Source: Pseudomonas fluorescens
GTDB taxonomy: Bacteria; Pseudomonadota; Gammaproteobacteria; Pseudomonadales; Pseudomonadaceae
DNA: 64,000 nucleotides
Reading direction: 5' to 3'
Assembly: GCF_902498185.1 (NCBI RefSeq)
Contig: NZ_CABVIX010000003.1
Span: 372,001-436,000 of the forward strand
Shown here: positions 29,197-40,802 of the stretch, in pieces
How positions within the stretch are numbered: the first letter of the stretch is position 1
How the letters are laid out: every line of letters begins with the position of its first letter
Position numbers and translations under genes: made by a program
The notes under the pieces: model-generated
Seen by the model: the letters and a program-made list of their open reading frames with translations, nothing else
What the model was told of the DNA's origin: nothing
Database searches by the model: none

Positions 29197-29976
29197 ATGC
29201 TGACGGTGATTTCCCCCGCCAAGACCCTCGACTACGACACCCCGCCGGTAACCCAGCGCCACACCTTGCCGCAGTATCTGGATGACTCCCAGATACTCAT
29301 CGAGCAGCTGCGCGAACTTTCCCCCGTACAGATCAGCGAGCTGATGCACCTGTCCGACAAGCTGGCCGGGCTCAACGCGGCGCGCTTCGGCAGCTGGACT
29401 CCGGACTTCACCCCCGCCAATGCCAAGCAGGCGCTGCTCGCGTTCAAGGGCGACGTGTACACCGGGCTCGATGCCGAGAGCCTGAGCGAAGATGACCTCA
29501 TGTATGCCCAGGATCACTTGCGCATGCTGTCGGGGCTTTATGGTCTGCTGCGTCCCCTCGACCTGATGCAGCCGTATCGCCTGGAGATGGGCACCAGGCT
29601 GGCCAATGCCCGCGGCAAGGATCTGTATGCATTCTGGGGCACACGGATCAGCGAGTGGATCAACCAGGCGTTGGCGGACCAGGGCGATGACCTGCTGCTG
29701 AACCTCGCCAGCAACGAGTATTTCAGCGCGGTAAAGCGCAGTTCGCTGAAAGCGCGGGTGATCGACACCGAGTTCCGGGACTGGAAAAACGGGCAGTACA
29801 AGATCATCAGCTTCTACGCCAAGAAAGCACGGGGGTTGATGAGCCGGTTCGTGATCCAGGAGCGAATCGCAGATCCGCAGCGGCTGAAGCAGTTCGATGT
29901 GCAGGGGTACTACTACAGTGCGGAGCAGTCCGCGGCAGACAAGCTGGTGTTCCTGCGCGATGAGCCAGGCGCGTAG
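29197..29976 (+). CDS. yaaA: Peroxide stress protein YaaA (DUF328)
   Basis: The product is 259 residues. [54 protein letters not shown] and [14 protein letters not shown] are family blocks. In E. coli YaaA lowers free iron and protects DNA during hydrogen peroxide stress; the fold binds DNA. The ATG at 29197 has CAGGAG upstream; the open frame from 29119 adds unsupported residues. Confidence 0.93.
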   Translation: MLTVISPAKTLDYDTPPVTQRHTLPQYLDDSQILIEQLRELSPVQISELMHLSDKLAGLNAARFGSWTPDFTPANAKQALLAFKGDVYTGLDAESLSEDDLMYAQDHLRMLSGLYGLLRPLDLMQPYRLEMGTRLANARGKDLYAFWGTRISEWINQALADQGDDLLLNLASNEYFSAVKRSSLKARVIDTEFRDWKNGQYKIISFYAKKARGLMSRFVIQERIADPQRLKQFDVQGYYYSAEQSAADKLVFLRDEPGA

Positions 29977-29996
29977 CGCCTCGAGGGACTGACGGA

Positions 29997-30020
29997 TCAG
30001 GGGCTGCGAAGCGGCCCTGA
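29997..30020 (+). terminator. Hairpin after yaaA
   Basis: TCAGGGGCTGC and GCGGCCCTGA pair with one mismatch around a GAA loop, 20 bp after the yaaA stop. A second small hairpin (GCACT-AAAAG-AGTGC) follows at 30031-30045. Confidence 0.5.
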
Positions 30021-30124
30021 CATCGGACAGGCACTAAAAGAGTGCCCGAATTACAACGCCACTACGTCATTATCCCGACGCCAATAAACCAACGTAACTA
30101 CGATAATCGCAAAACGGCATAAGA

Positions 30125-30133
30125 CCGTTCGTA
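30125..30133 (+). promoter_or_regulatory. AlgR-like binding box upstream of algD
   Basis: CCGTTCGTA matches the core of the P. aeruginosa AlgR site CCGTTCGTC at eight of nine positions, about 175 bp upstream of the -35 element. A facing half-site GACGAATTC occurs at 30141-30149. AlgR binding here is inference. Confidence 0.5.
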
Positions 30134-30300
30134 GTTTTTTGACGAATTCTGAAAAAAAATTTTGGATAGTGGCACAAAAACATCCCACCCCATTCTGGCC
30201 CTTTATATGCAAGGGCGACTCCCTGCAGTGCCATCATAATGAAACTATCTCCGCCTGAAGAAATATTCAGAAATCTTTCATGCCTGCTCCGGCCATGCAG

Positions 30301-30327
30301 GAACTTAGGTCTTTTTATCCGCTCATA
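30301..30327 (+). promoter_or_regulatory. AlgU (sigma-22) promoter of the alginate operon
   Basis: GAACTT (30301-30306), a 16-bp spacer and TCATA (30323-30327) fit the AlgU/RpoE consensus GAACTT-N16/17-TCnnA, and GAACTT is identical to the -35 of the P. aeruginosa algD promoter. Transcription would begin near 30333, leaving a leader of about 430 nt before algD. Confidence 0.75.
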
Positions 30328-30767
30328 GGACCCGTAACGAATTTCATGCGGCGACGTACGAAATGACTTACGCAAGGACTGTGGTAGATATCCGCTATCT
30401 GCCCATAAACTTTAACGGACCCGCGCATCGAACCGATGCCCCCGTTCAGAGCAAGGAGAGACGCGCCCCTTCAAATCGTCCTAGTGGTTGATTTCAAAGG
30501 ATTTACTTCACTTGAAAACACAAGCACAGCAGCGCGCAAAGAGCGCTCTGTAATAAAGACGGCTGCATAACAGGGCACGCCTTCAAACTTTTGGCCTTTG
30601 GCTGCCAACTTCGAGTGCATAACTTTTGCACTCCGTATTTATATGCCTGCGTTCGGAGCACTGGTGATTACCGCCATAACTCCGTGCGCCCGGATACTGC
30701 TGATCAATCAACAGGTCTGGCTCTTTTGCTTATTGAGCCGGCGTGAAAAACACACGAGGTGAATGCG

Positions 30768-32084
30768 ATGCGTATCAGCATCTTTGGTTTGGGTTATGTG
30801 GGTGCAGTCTGTGCTGGCTGCCTGTCGGCACGCGGTCATGAAGTGATTGGTGTGGATGTTTCACAGACCAAGATCGACCTGATCAACCAGGGCAAGTCGC
30901 CCATCGTCGAACCAGGGCTCGAGGCGCTGTTGCAACAGGGCATCGCCAACGGTCGCCTGCGTGGCACAACCGACTTCGCCGAGGCCATCCGCGCCAGCGA
31001 TGTGTCGATGATCTGCGTAGGCACGCCGAGCAAGAAGAATGGCGACCTGGGCCTTGAGTACATCGAAGCCGTCTGCCGCGAGATTGGCAACGTACTGCGC
31101 GACACTACCCGCCGCCACACCATCGTGGTGCGCAGCACCGTGCTGCCGGGCACCGTGAAGAACGTGGTGATCCCGATGCTCGAAGCGTGCTCGGGCAAGA
31201 AAGCCGGCGTCGACTTCGGCGTGGCGGTCAACCCTGAGTTCCTGCGTGAAAGCACGGCGATCCAGGACTACGACCAGCCACCGATGACCGTCATCGGCGA
31301 ACTCGACAGCGCCAGCGGTGATGTGCTGCAGGCACTGTACGAAGAACTGGACGCACCGGTCATCCGCAAGCCGATCGAAGTGGCCGAGATGATCAAGTAC
31401 ACCTGCAACGTCTGGCACGCCACCAAGGTCACCTTCGCCAACGAGATTGGCAACATCGCCAAGGCGGTCGGCGTCGATGGCCGCGAAGTGATGGACGTGG
31501 TCTGCCAGGACAAGACGCTCAACCTGTCGCAGTACTACATGCGCCCAGGCTTTGCCTTCGGCGGCTCGTGCCTGCCCAAGGATGTCCGCGCCCTGACCTA
31601 CCGCGCCAGCAGCCTGGACGTGAAGGCGCCGCTGCTCGACTCGCTGATGCGCAGCAACGAATCGCAGGTGCAGAACGCCTTCGACATCATCGAAAGCCAC
31701 GACAAGCGCAAGGTCGCACTGCTGGGCCTGAGCTTCAAGGCCGGCACCGATGACCTGCGTGAAAGCCCGCTGGTCGAACTGGCCGAGCGCCTGATCGGCA
31801 AGGGCTACGAACTGAACATCTACGACAGCAACGTCGAGTACGCCCGCGTCCACGGCGCCAACAAAGAGTACATCGAGTCGAAGATCCCGCACGTGTCGTC
31901 CTTGCTCAACGCCGATTTCGAGCAGGTGATCAACAACGCCGACATCATCGTGCTGGGCAACCGTGACGAGAAGTTCCGCGCCTTGGCGCAGCAGGCTCCG
32001 GCCGGCAAGCAGGTGATCGACCTGGTTGGCTTCATGGGCGCGGCAACCTGCCCTGTCAGCCGTACCGAAGGCATCTGCTGGTAA
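30768..32084 (+). CDS. algD: GDP-mannose 6-dehydrogenase
   Basis: The product is 438 residues. It oxidises GDP-mannose twice with NAD+ to GDP-mannuronic acid, the committed step of alginate synthesis. The Rossmann opening [17 protein letters not shown], the catalytic Cys268 in FGGSCLPKD and the [16 protein letters not shown] block are as in P. aeruginosa AlgD. ATG 30768 (GAGGTG 5 bp upstream) is preferred to the in-frame GTG at 30759 because it gives the family N terminus. It is the first gene of the twelve-gene operon. Confidence 0.98.
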   Translation: MRISIFGLGYVGAVCAGCLSARGHEVIGVDVSQTKIDLINQGKSPIVEPGLEALLQQGIANGRLRGTTDFAEAIRASDVSMICVGTPSKKNGDLGLEYIEAVCREIGNVLRDTTRRHTIVVRSTVLPGTVKNVVIPMLEACSGKKAGVDFGVAVNPEFLRESTAIQDYDQPPMTVIGELDSASGDVLQALYEELDAPVIRKPIEVAEMIKYTCNVWHATKVTFANEIGNIAKAVGVDGREVMDVVCQDKTLNLSQYYMRPGFAFGGSCLPKDVRALTYRASSLDVKAPLLDSLMRSNESQVQNAFDIIESHDKRKVALLGLSFKAGTDDLRESPLVELAERLIGKGYELNIYDSNVEYARVHGANKEYIESKIPHVSSLLNADFEQVINNADIIVLGNRDEKFRALAQQAPAGKQVIDLVGFMGAATCPVSRTEGICW

Positions 32085-32143
32085 CCCCCGGCAGGGGTGC
32101 GGGCCATCTGGCGCCGCACCCCGCCCCTTTTTTCTCGCGACGG

Positions 32144-33634
32144 ATGCAGAACATGCAAAGGCTCAAGACAGTGCTGTTGCAGAGCGCCGGGTGGCTGTTC
32201 TACATGAGCTTGCTCATGCTGATCGCCCTGGCCTTGCCCAGCGATATCTTCGACCCGCAGTCGAAGCACTTCATCTTCCTGGTGGGCGCCGTCGGTATCT
32301 GGCGCTACTCCATGGGCGCGACCCATTTCGTGCGCGGGATGATCTTCCTCTACGGCGTCTACCCCTACCTGCGGCGCAAGGTGCGCAAGCTGGGTGAGGC
32401 GGCCGATCCGTCGCACGTCTACCTGATGGTCACCAGTTTCCGCATCGATGCGCTGACCACCGCGCAGGTCTACAGCTCGGTGATCCGCGAAGCGATCAAC
32501 TGCGGCTTCCCGACCACCGTGGTCTGCTCGCTGGTCGAGATGTCCGATGAGCTGCTGGTCAAGAGCCTGTGGGCCAAGTACAACCCGCCCGGGCACGTCA
32601 CGCTGGATATCGTGCGCATCGCCGGCACCGGCAAGCGCGATGGCCTGGCCTTTGGCTTCCGCGCCATTTCGCGGATGCTGCCAGACCAGCACGCCGTGGT
32701 CGCTGTGATCGACGGCGATACCGTGCTGGGTGACGGAGTCGTGCGCAAGACGGTGCCCTGGTTCAAGCTGTTTCCTACGGTCGGTGGCCTTACCACCAAC
32801 GAATTCTGTGAAGTGCGTGGCGGCTACATCATGAGCGAGTGGCACAAGCTGCGCTTCGCCCAGCGCCACATCAACATGTGCTCGATGGCCCTGTCCAAGC
32901 GCGTGCTGACCATGACCGGGCGCATGTCGATGTTCCGCGCAAGCGTGGTCACCAACCCCGAGTTCATCGCCGACGTCGAGAGCGACTCGCTCGAGCACTG
33001 GCGCCTTGGCCGCTTCAAGTTCCTGACCGGCGACGACAAGTCGAGCTGGTTCAGTCTCATGCGCCTGGGCTACGACACCTTCTACGTGCCGGATGCAGCG
33101 ATCAACACGGTCGAGCATCCGCCGGAAAAAAGCTTCCTCAAGGCCAGCCGCAAGCTGATGTACCGCTGGTACGGCAACAACCTGCGGCAGAACTCCCGCG
33201 CCCTGGGACTTGGCGTCAAGCGCCTTGGACTGTTCACCAGCGTGGTGCTGTTCGACCAGCGCGTGTCGATGTGGACCAGCCTGCTGGGCCTGACCGTGGC
33301 GGTCATCGCCAGCTTCAAGTTCGGCATGGGCTTCCTGCTGGTGTACCTGCTGTGGATCGGCATCACCCGCCTGATCCTCACCATCATGCTGCTGTGCTCC
33401 GGCCACAGCGTGGGGCCGGCCTATCCGCTGATTCTCTATTACAACCAGATCGTCGGCGCAATGATGAAGATCTACGTGTTCTTCCGCCTCGACAAGCAGT
33501 CCTGGACTCGTCAGCCCACTGCCCTCAAGCGTGACCTTGCCAGCTTTCAACAATGGTTCAACACCTGGTCCTCGCGGACCATGACCTTCTCGGCGGCCAG
33601 CATCTTCGTGGCTGTGCTGTTCATGGTCGTGTGA
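32144..33634 (+). CDS. alg8: Mannuronan synthase glycosyltransferase
   Basis: The product is 496 residues, an inner-membrane family 2 glycosyltransferase that polymerises GDP-mannuronate. Two N-terminal helices precede the cytoplasmic catalytic domain with [16 protein letters not shown] (acidic UDP/GDP-sugar site), an [15 protein letters not shown] block and the acceptor-channel [17 protein letters not shown], then C-terminal helices. A second ATG at 32153 is an alternative start. It works only with the c-di-GMP receptor Alg44 encoded next. Confidence 0.96.
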   Translation: MQNMQRLKTVLLQSAGWLFYMSLLMLIALALPSDIFDPQSKHFIFLVGAVGIWRYSMGATHFVRGMIFLYGVYPYLRRKVRKLGEAADPSHVYLMVTSFRIDALTTAQVYSSVIREAINCGFPTTVVCSLVEMSDELLVKSLWAKYNPPGHVTLDIVRIAGTGKRDGLAFGFRAISRMLPDQHAVVAVIDGDTVLGDGVVRKTVPWFKLFPTVGGLTTNEFCEVRGGYIMSEWHKLRFAQRHINMCSMALSKRVLTMTGRMSMFRASVVTNPEFIADVESDSLEHWRLGRFKFLTGDDKSSWFSLMRLGYDTFYVPDAAINTVEHPPEKSFLKASRKLMYRWYGNNLRQNSRALGLGVKRLGLFTSVVLFDQRVSMWTSLLGLTVAVIASFKFGMGFLLVYLLWIGITRLILTIMLLCSGHSVGPAYPLILYYNQIVGAMMKIYVFFRLDKQSWTRQPTALKRDLASFQQWFNTWSSRTMTFSAASIFVAVLFMVV

Positions 33635-33672
33635 GCCCAACCCGGATCAGATCTAACAGGAACAAAATCGCC

Positions 33673-34839
33673 ATGAATACCGCCGTGAACGTCAATGTCG
33701 TGCATGAGTCCGAAGCCCAGCGCCAGCACGCCCGGGTGAAAATTCCGGCCAAGCTGCGCTACCTGGGGGCTAACCGCGAGACCCAGGAAGTGAAGGTCGA
33801 GGACCTGTCGGCCGGTGGCCTGTGCTTCCATGCCAAGCAGCCGCTGAAGGTCGGCGAAGTGCTGCGCGGCCGCCTGCAGTTCGTGGTCGACAACCTGGGC
33901 CTGGCGATGGACATCGAGTTCCAGGTGCGCTCGTTCAACAGCGCCGATGGCCGTACCGGCGCGCAGTTCCAGAACCTTGAGCCGCGTGACATTTCCACCC
34001 TGCGCCACATCATCACCTCGCACCTGTCGGGTGAGCTGATCAGCGTAGGTGACGTACTGAGTACCCTGCAGCGCGACAACTTCACCAAGGCGCGCAAGCA
34101 GAAGGACGGCGGTGCGGGCATGAGCGCCTTCGGCCGCCTGCGTGCCGTGGCGGGCAGCCTCGGCGTGTTCGTGGTCGGTGTGGCGGCGTTCGGCTTCATC
34201 GCCAAGTCGATGTATGGCCTGTACTTCGTCAGCCACGCCCAGGCCGGCGTGGTCGCAGTGCCCACCACCAACGTCACCATGCCCCGCGACGGTACCGTGC
34301 AGAGCCTGGTGCAGGGCGGCGGCGACGTGATCAAGGGCGCGCCGCTGGCATCGTTCAGCACCAGCATGCTCGACCTGCTCAAGGGCCACCTGGATGACCA
34401 GCAACTGGAGCCTTCGAAGGTCGAGGAACTGTTCGGCAAGCAGCTCAGCGGCACCCTCACCAGCCCGTGCGACTGCGTGGTCTCGCGCCAGCTGGTGGAC
34501 GACGGCCAGTACGCCAGCAAAGGCCAGGTGATCTTCCAACTGGTGCCACGCACCACCGTGCCAACCGTGGAAGCGCGCTTCACCTACCGCCAGTTCGACG
34601 AGGTCAAGCCAGGTACCCGGGTCAACTTCCAGGTGGCCGGTGAAGACGAAGTGCGCACTGGCCTGATCGTCAGCAGTGCCAGCCTGAACAGCGAAGACCT
34701 GGCCTCCGACATCCGTGTGCAGATCAAGCCTGACGGTGCGTTGCCTGCCGAACTGGCCGGTCGTCCGGCGTCGGTTAACAGCGACCGTGGGCCATCCCTG
34801 GACTGGCTGATCGACAAGGCCGCGGCTCGCGGGCTCTAA
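33673..34839 (+). CDS. alg44: c-di-GMP-binding alginate copolymerase Alg44
   Basis: The product is 388 residues. The N-terminal cytoplasmic PilZ domain has Arg17 and Arg21 (RQHAR) and Asp44-x-Ser46 (DLSAGG), the same positions that bind dimeric c-di-GMP in P. aeruginosa. One transmembrane helix (about 160-185) leads to a periplasmic HlyD/MFP-like domain (about 195-388) that may bridge towards AlgK/AlgX. Binding of c-di-GMP is required for Alg8 activity, so polymer output is set post-translationally. Confidence 0.97.
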   Translation: MNTAVNVNVVHESEAQRQHARVKIPAKLRYLGANRETQEVKVEDLSAGGLCFHAKQPLKVGEVLRGRLQFVVDNLGLAMDIEFQVRSFNSADGRTGAQFQNLEPRDISTLRHIITSHLSGELISVGDVLSTLQRDNFTKARKQKDGGAGMSAFGRLRAVAGSLGVFVVGVAAFGFIAKSMYGLYFVSHAQAGVVAVPTTNVTMPRDGTVQSLVQGGGDVIKGAPLASFSTSMLDLLKGHLDDQQLEPSKVEELFGKQLSGTLTSPCDCVVSRQLVDDGQYASKGQVIFQLVPRTTVPTVEARFTYRQFDEVKPGTRVNFQVAGEDEVRTGLIVSSASLNSEDLASDIRVQIKPDGALPAELAGRPASVNSDRGPSLDWLIDKAAARGL

Positions 34840-34848
34840 GAGGATCTG

Positions 34849-36267
34849 ATGATGCGTTCAGGACACCGAGGGACCTGTGGCTGGCTGGGGCTGTGTGCAC
34901 TGGCCGTCGCCGTGGCCGGCTGTGCCGGCCTGCCCGACCAGCGCCTGGCCAACGAGGCCATGAAGCGCGGCGACACCGCCCTGGCCGAGCAAAACTACAA
35001 GGCCCTGGCCGACCTGGGCTACAGCGAGGCCCAGGTTGGCCTCGCCGACATCCAGGTCGCTACCCAGGACCCGGCCAAGATCAAGCAGGCCGAGGCCACC
35101 TACCGCGCTGCGGCCGCGACTTCGTCCCGCGCACAGGCCCGCCTCGGCCGCCTGCTGGTGGCCAAGCCCGACAGCACCCAGGCCGAGCGAGAAGAAGCCC
35201 AGACCCTGCTCAAGCAGGCTGCCGCCCAGGGTGAAGGCAATACCCTGATCCCGCTGGCGATGCTCTACCTGCAATACCCGCAGAGTTTCCCGAGCGTGAA
35301 CGCCCAGCAGCAGATCGATCAGTGGCGCGCGGCCGGCAATCCGGAAGCGGGCCTGGCCCAGGTGCTCCTGTACCGCACTCAGAACACCTACGACCAGCAC
35401 CTGGACGAGGTCGAGAGCATCTGCAAGGCCGCCTTGCAGAGCACCGACATCTGCTACGTGGAACTGGCCACCGTCTACCAGAAACGCGCCCAGGCCGAGC
35501 AGCAGGCCGCGCTGATCGAACAGCTGAAAAGCGCCCATGCGCGTGGCGTCGTACCGGCCAGCCGGGTCGACAGCGTCGCCCGCGTGCTGGCCGACCGCAG
35601 CCTCGGCCAGACCGACGAGAAAACCGCCCAGGCCCTGCTCGAACAGGTCGCCCCGGCCAATCCGGCATCCTGGGTCAGCCTGGCGCAGCTGCTCTACGAC
35701 TTCCCCGAGCTGGGCAATACCGACCAGCTGCTCGGCTACATCGAGAAAGGCCGCGAGGCTCAGCAGCCTCGCGCCGACCTGCTGCTGGGCCGCCTCTACT
35801 ACGAAGGCAAGACGCTGCCCGCCGACGCGAAAAAGGCCGAACAGCACCTGCTGTCCGCCGCCAATGCCGGCGAGATCAGCGCCGATTACTACCTGGGCCA
35901 GTTGTACCGCCGCGGCTACCTCGGCACGGTCGAGCCGCAGAAGGCCGTCGACCACCTGCTCAGCGCCGCGCGCGGCGGCCAGCTCAGCGCCGACTACGCC
36001 CTGGCCCAGCTCTACAGCGAAGGCCACGGCATTCGCCAGAACCCTGGCAATGCCTGGGTCTTCGCGCAGCTCGCGCAGGCCACCCCATCGCCGCAATCGG
36101 CCGAACTGCTGCAACAACTCGACCAGCAACTGACGCCTGAACAGCGCAGCCAGGCCCAGGGCCTGCTCGCCCAGGAAAAACAGGCGCGCGGCGCCATGGC
36201 CCCAGGCGGCAACGCCCTGGCCCAGGAAGCGCTGCAAGAAGAAGACGACGGTGAGGACGCCCTATGA
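34849..36267 (+). CDS. algK: Alginate export lipoprotein AlgK
   Basis: The product is 472 residues. A lipoprotein signal ends AVAGC with Cys25 lipidated, and the mature part is a superhelix of Sel1/TPR-like repeats (for example [16 protein letters not shown] and [15 protein letters not shown]). It localises the AlgE porin and connects it with AlgX and the inner-membrane synthase. Two consecutive ATGs at 34849 and 34852 can both use the AGAGG site. The 3' end overlaps algE by 4 bp. Confidence 0.95.
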   Translation: MMRSGHRGTCGWLGLCALAVAVAGCAGLPDQRLANEAMKRGDTALAEQNYKALADLGYSEAQVGLADIQVATQDPAKIKQAEATYRAAAATSSRAQARLGRLLVAKPDSTQAEREEAQTLLKQAAAQGEGNTLIPLAMLYLQYPQSFPSVNAQQQIDQWRAAGNPEAGLAQVLLYRTQNTYDQHLDEVESICKAALQSTDICYVELATVYQKRAQAEQQAALIEQLKSAHARGVVPASRVDSVARVLADRSLGQTDEKTAQALLEQVAPANPASWVSLAQLLYDFPELGNTDQLLGYIEKGREAQQPRADLLLGRLYYEGKTLPADAKKAEQHLLSAANAGEISADYYLGQLYRRGYLGTVEPQKAVDHLLSAARGGQLSADYALAQLYSEGHGIRQNPGNAWVFAQLAQATPSPQSAELLQQLDQQLTPEQRSQAQGLLAQEKQARGAMAPGGNALAQEALQEEDDGEDAL

Positions 36268-37742
36268 CGCTCAATCCATTCATGAAGGCCGGTATCGGCC
36301 TGAGCTTCGCCCTGCTGTGGTCGTGCCCCACCCTGGCCGACATGACCGCTGAAAAGAACTTCGGCCTCGACGTGAAGATCACCGGCCAGTCCGAAGACGA
36401 CCGCGACCTGGGCACCCGCTCGGGCGGTGATGTCGCCGGCCTGGGTCTGGACCTGCGTCCATGGGTGTACGGCGAGCGTGGCAACTGGAGCGCCTTCGCC
36501 ATGGGCCAGGCCGTCGCCGCCACCGACATCATCGAGACCGACACCCTGCGCCAGTCCGACGACGGCAGCGAAGTGCAGTCCGGTGACGACAGTCGCGTGC
36601 CAGACAAGAGCTACCTGGCCATGCGTGAGTTCTGGGTCGGCTACAGCGGCCTGACCGCCTACCCCGGCGAGCAGCTGCGCCTTGGCCGCCAGCGCCTGCG
36701 CAACGACGATGGCATGTGGCGCGACACCAATATCGAAGCGCTCAACTGGACCTTCGACACCACTTTGCTGCGCGCCAACCTGGGCGTGGCCGAGCGTTTC
36801 AGCGAATACCGCACCGACCTCACCGAGCTGGCACCTGAAGACAAGGACCGCCTGCACGTCTATGGCGACATCGCCACGCAATGGACACCCGGCCACTGGG
36901 TTGGCGTACGCGCTCACCACACCCATGACGACGGCAAGCTCAAGAGCGTTGGCCAGACCGTCGACGCACTCGACAAGACCCGCACCGGTGACCTCACCTG
37001 GCTGGGCCTGGAGGCCAACAGCGACGCCTACAACTGGCGCAACCAGAACACCGTCAACTACTGGGGCAGCCTGACCTGGCTGACCGGTGATCGCGACACC
37101 CTGAACTCCAGGACCGTGGGCAACGAGCAGGTCGTCAGAGGCAAGCAGAGCGGCGATGTCAACGCCTGGGCCACCGACCTTGGCATTCGCCTGCGCCTGG
37201 ACCCCAACTGGCAGGTCGGTGCGGCCTATGCCCGCGGCAGTGGCGGCGGTGGCGACGACGGCTCGGGCAACTTCGAACAGACCGGCCTGGAGAGCAACCG
37301 CTCCAATTTCACCGGTACCCGCTCGCGCGTACACCGCTTCGGCGAAGCGTTCCGCGGCGAGCTGGGCAACTTGCAGGCCGCCACGCTGTTCACCTCCTGG
37401 CAGCTGCGCGACGACTACGACGCGAGCCTGGTCTACCACAAGTTCTGGCGCGTCGACGGCGACCAGAACATCGGCAGCAGCGGCATCAATGCCGAGGTCA
37501 ACGACGGTGGTATCAGCCGTCCGCTGGTGCGTGGCGAAAAAGACCTTGGCCAGGAAATGGACCTGGTCGTGACCAAGTACTTCAAGCAGGGCCTGCTGCC
37601 GGCCGCGCTGAGCCAGTCGATCGACGAACCGTCGGCGCTGGTGCGCTTCCGTGGCGGGGTGTTCAAGCCGGGCGACGCTTACGGCAAGGAAGCGGATTCT
37701 TACATGCATCGCGCCTTTGTCGATGTGATCTGGCGCTTCTGA
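36264..37742 (+). CDS. algE: Alginate outer-membrane porin AlgE
   Basis: The product is 492 residues with a signal peptide (about 1-26, cut after LA) and a beta-rich body ending in Trp-Arg-Phe, the aromatic terminus typical of outer-membrane barrels. AlgE forms an 18-strand, electropositive channel through which the polyanion leaves; the strand stretches rich in Arg, such as [19 protein letters not shown], fit this. The start overlaps the algK stop (ATGA). Confidence 0.96.
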   Translation: MTLNPFMKAGIGLSFALLWSCPTLADMTAEKNFGLDVKITGQSEDDRDLGTRSGGDVAGLGLDLRPWVYGERGNWSAFAMGQAVAATDIIETDTLRQSDDGSEVQSGDDSRVPDKSYLAMREFWVGYSGLTAYPGEQLRLGRQRLRNDDGMWRDTNIEALNWTFDTTLLRANLGVAERFSEYRTDLTELAPEDKDRLHVYGDIATQWTPGHWVGVRAHHTHDDGKLKSVGQTVDALDKTRTGDLTWLGLEANSDAYNWRNQNTVNYWGSLTWLTGDRDTLNSRTVGNEQVVRGKQSGDVNAWATDLGIRLRLDPNWQVGAAYARGSGGGGDDGSGNFEQTGLESNRSNFTGTRSRVHRFGEAFRGELGNLQAATLFTSWQLRDDYDASLVYHKFWRVDGDQNIGSSGINAEVNDGGISRPLVRGEKDLGQEMDLVVTKYFKQGLLPAALSQSIDEPSALVRFRGGVFKPGDAYGKEADSYMHRAFVDVIWRF

Positions 37743-37772
37743 TGCTGGCAATGACTTGAAGAGTGCAATGAC

Positions 37773-39350
37773 ATGAACCTTCACCCCAATCTGCGCCGTG
37801 GCCTGCTGGCCAGTGCCCTGCTGCTCTCCAGCAGTGGCATCGCCCTGGCCGAGCCGGCCAAGCCGCTCGCCAAGGAACTTCAGCTCGCCAAGACCTACAC
37901 CGTCAGCAGCGCGCCGATCGAGCCACTGCTGCTCGACCCGCCCAAGCTGCCCGACCTGACCGGCTTTACCGCCGAGGCCGTGCAGAAAAAGATCGACCGC
38001 CGTCACAAGGGCAAGGTCAGCGTGCGCCGCATGCTCCAGGAAGAGGCGCTGAAGGAATTCATCGGTGGCGACAACAAGGCCGCCGAATGGGTCCAGCGCC
38101 AGCACGGCATTCCACAGGCGATCTTTGTCGATGACGGCCATGTCGACATGGCGCAGTTGAGCAAGCAGGTGCCCAGGCAGTACCTGAACGAAGTCGAGCC
38201 CGGCGTCTTCCTGGCGCGCCTGCCGATCGTGGTCGGCCAGAAAGGCGTGCTGGAAATCGACGGCAAGGTCAAGGAGCTTCGCCTGTCCGAGGAAGGCGGC
38301 GCGTTCATGGTCAACGACGGCAAGCTGTTCGTTACCGACACCAAGGTCACCGGCTGGCGCGAGAAGGCCAACGGCCCCGCGACCTTCCGCTCGCCCACGG
38401 CCTTCCGCCCGTTCCTGCTGTCCTGGGGCGGTACCGAGACGTACATCGTCAACACCAGGATGGCCAGCTTCGGCTACGCCAAGAGCAAGTCGTATGGCGT
38501 GAGCATTTCGCAGTACACGCCCAACATGGCCAAGCGCATGGGCCGCGCCGAACCGACCGGCTGGATCATCGGCTCGGAATTCAGCGACATGTGGTACGGC
38601 TTCTACTGCTACGAGGCCAGCGACTTCGTGGTCAAGGACAGCACCTACCGCGACAACATCGTCTACGGCATCGACCCGCACGACCGTTCGCACCGCCTGA
38701 TCATCGCTGGCAATACGGTGTATGGCACCAAGAAAAAGCACGGGATCATCATCTCGCGCGAGGTCAACGACAGCTGGATCTTCAACAACAAGAGCTACGA
38801 CAACAAGCTCTCGGGCGTTGTGATCGACCGTAACAGCGTCAACAACCTGATCGCCTACAACGAGATCTACCGCAACCACACCGACGGCATCACCGTGTAC
38901 GAAAGCGGCGACAACCTGATCTGGGGCAACAAGCTGATCAGCAACCGTCGCCACGGGATCCGCGTGCGCAACAGCGTGAACATCCGCCTGTACGAAAACC
39001 TCGCCATGGCCAATGGCCTGGTCGGCGTGTATGGGCACATCAAGGATCTGTCCGATACCGACCGCGACATCGACCTCGACCCGTTCGACACCAAGGTGTC
39101 CCTGCTGGTGGTCGGCGGTGAGCTGGCGGCCAACGGCAGCGGCCCGCTGTCCATTGACTCTCCGCTCTCGGTGGAGCTGTACCGCGTCTCCATGCTGGCG
39201 CCGCGCAAGTCCAACGGCATCAGCCTGAACGGAGTGCTGGGCGAGCGCCAGGACGAAATTCTCGACCTGCTGGTACGCCAGCAGAAAGCCGTGCTGATCG
39301 ACCCGGTCGAACGCCAGACCGATATGCTGGATGAGGAAGCCCGACCATGA
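37773..39350 (+). CDS. algG: Mannuronan C5-epimerase AlgG
   Basis: The product is 525 residues with a signal peptide (about 1-26). The C-terminal two thirds is a right-handed parallel beta-helix (CASH repeats). The catalytic segment GIDPHDRSH contains His303, equivalent to the catalytic His of the DPHD motif in P. aeruginosa. It converts some mannuronate to guluronate in the periplasm after polymerisation and is part of the scaffold that shields the polymer from AlgL. The stop overlaps the algX start. Confidence 0.96.
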   Translation: MNLHPNLRRGLLASALLLSSSGIALAEPAKPLAKELQLAKTYTVSSAPIEPLLLDPPKLPDLTGFTAEAVQKKIDRRHKGKVSVRRMLQEEALKEFIGGDNKAAEWVQRQHGIPQAIFVDDGHVDMAQLSKQVPRQYLNEVEPGVFLARLPIVVGQKGVLEIDGKVKELRLSEEGGAFMVNDGKLFVTDTKVTGWREKANGPATFRSPTAFRPFLLSWGGTETYIVNTRMASFGYAKSKSYGVSISQYTPNMAKRMGRAEPTGWIIGSEFSDMWYGFYCYEASDFVVKDSTYRDNIVYGIDPHDRSHRLIIAGNTVYGTKKKHGIIISREVNDSWIFNNKSYDNKLSGVVIDRNSVNNLIAYNEIYRNHTDGITVYESGDNLIWGNKLISNRRHGIRVRNSVNIRLYENLAMANGLVGVYGHIKDLSDTDRDIDLDPFDTKVSLLVVGGELAANGSGPLSIDSPLSVELYRVSMLAPRKSNGISLNGVLGERQDEILDLLVRQQKAVLIDPVERQTDMLDEEARP

Positions 39351-40795
39351 CGACCCCACACCTGATCAAACTGCTTGGCCTGGGCGCCGCCCTCCTGGCG
39401 ATCAGCAATGGCGCGCGCGCAGGCGACGCGGTGCAGGCGCCGAGCTTCACTGCCGAGCCCTGCTGCCAGCTGTGCCCTGAAGCGCACGACGCCAGCCGCT
39501 ACACCACCCGCTACCAGCAGAACTTCACCACGTTGGTGCAAGCCCAGGGCGACTGGCTGTTCCGTACCCGTGAAGACCTGCGCACCGAGTTCGACACCAG
39601 CGCAGCCGGCTACAAGCGCCTGCAGCAGATCCACGACGCCTTCAAGGCGCGTGGCATCGAGCTGGTGGTGGTCTACCAGCCGACCCGTGGCCTGGTGAAC
39701 CGCAACATGCTCAAGCCAGAGGACAAGGCCGCCTTCGACTACCAGAAGGCGCTGCACAACTACCAGGCCATGCTCGGGCGCTTCAGCAAGATGGGCTACA
39801 ACGTGCCCGACCTGTCGCCGCTGACCAACGAGCAACTGGCGGCTGCCGACCAGGGCAAGGATTTCTACTTCCGCGGCGACCAGCACTGGACACCGTACGG
39901 CGCCGAGCGCGCGGCCAGGATCGTCGCCGAGACCGTGCACAAGATGCCTGCCTTCGCCGATATTCCGCGCCGCGAGTTCGAGACCCACACCTCGGGCCGC
40001 ATGGGCAAGACCGGCACCCTGCACAACGTCGCGGGCCAGCTGTGCAGCACCAGCTACGCGGTGCAGTACATGGACCAGTTCAGCACCGAGCCCAAGGGCG
40101 AGAGCGGTGGCGACGACCTGTTCGGCGACTCCGGCAACCCGCAGATCACCCTGGTCGGCACCAGCCACAGCGGCAAGAACTACAACTTCTCGGGCTTCCT
40201 GCAGCAGTACATCGGCGCCGACGTGCTCAACGTCGCCTTCCCCGGCGGCGGTCTTGAAGGCGCGATGATCCAGTACCTGGGCAGCGAGGAATTCAAGAAC
40301 AACCCGCCGAAGATCCTCGTCTGGGAGTTCTCGCCGCTGTACCGCCTGGACCAGGAAACCATCTGGCGGCAGATGCTCGGCCTGCTCGACAACGGTTGTG
40401 AGGACCGCCCGGCTCAGATGAGCGCCAGCACCGCGCTCAAGCCTGGCAAGAACGAGTTGATGGTCAATGGCAAGGGCGGCGTGATCAAGGACCTGGTCAA
40501 CCGCAACCTGCAGATGGACATCCGCTTCGAGGACACCTCGGTCAAGACCTTGCAGGCCACCCTCTGGTACCTCAACGGCCGCCACGAGGACATCAAGATC
40601 GACAAGCCGGAAACCTCCGACACCGACGGACGCTTTGTCTTCCAACTGCGCGAGGACGAGGACTGGGCGAGCCAGACCCTGCTCGCCGTCGAGCTCCAAG
40701 GCCCGGAAAGCGGCACCCAGAAAGTCGATGCCAAGCTCTGCAAACGCAACAACTTCGCCGGCAGCGCGCAACACACCGCGCATGCCGGCCAGTGA
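39347..40795 (+). CDS. algX: Alginate O-acetyltransferase AlgX
   Basis: The product is 482 residues. After the signal peptide, an SGNH-like domain carries Asp178 and His180 (GDQHWTPYG) and Ser273 (VGTSHSG), and a C-terminal carbohydrate-binding module follows (about 350-482). AlgX transfers acetyl groups from AlgJ/AlgI directly onto mannuronate and binds AlgK. The 4-bp overlap with algG indicates coupled translation. Confidence 0.95.
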   Translation: MTTPHLIKLLGLGAALLAISNGARAGDAVQAPSFTAEPCCQLCPEAHDASRYTTRYQQNFTTLVQAQGDWLFRTREDLRTEFDTSAAGYKRLQQIHDAFKARGIELVVVYQPTRGLVNRNMLKPEDKAAFDYQKALHNYQAMLGRFSKMGYNVPDLSPLTNEQLAAADQGKDFYFRGDQHWTPYGAERAARIVAETVHKMPAFADIPRREFETHTSGRMGKTGTLHNVAGQLCSTSYAVQYMDQFSTEPKGESGGDDLFGDSGNPQITLVGTSHSGKNYNFSGFLQQYIGADVLNVAFPGGGLEGAMIQYLGSEEFKNNPPKILVWEFSPLYRLDQETIWRQMLGLLDNGCEDRPAQMSASTALKPGKNELMVNGKGGVIKDLVNRNLQMDIRFEDTSVKTLQATLWYLNGRHEDIKIDKPETSDTDGRFVFQLREDEDWASQTLLAVELQGPESGTQKVDAKLCKRNNFAGSAQHTAHAGQ

Positions 40796-40802
40796 GGCGA
40801 AC

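Larger units (their letters stand above)
29977..30767. other. Long regulatory intergenic region upstream of algD
   Basis: These 791 bp without a gene are distinctly AT-richer than the flanking operon. They hold, in order, hairpins after yaaA, an AlgR-like box near 30125, the AlgU-type promoter at 30301-30327, and a leader of about 430 nt. No convincing ORF is present. P. aeruginosa algD has a similar long upstream control region and leader. Confidence 0.8.

Noticed and set aside
36012..39359. 1115-codon minus-strand frame opposite algK, algE and algG
   Set aside because: Antisense shadow across three certain alginate genes, with Val/Asp-rich composition typical of reverse-frame translation.
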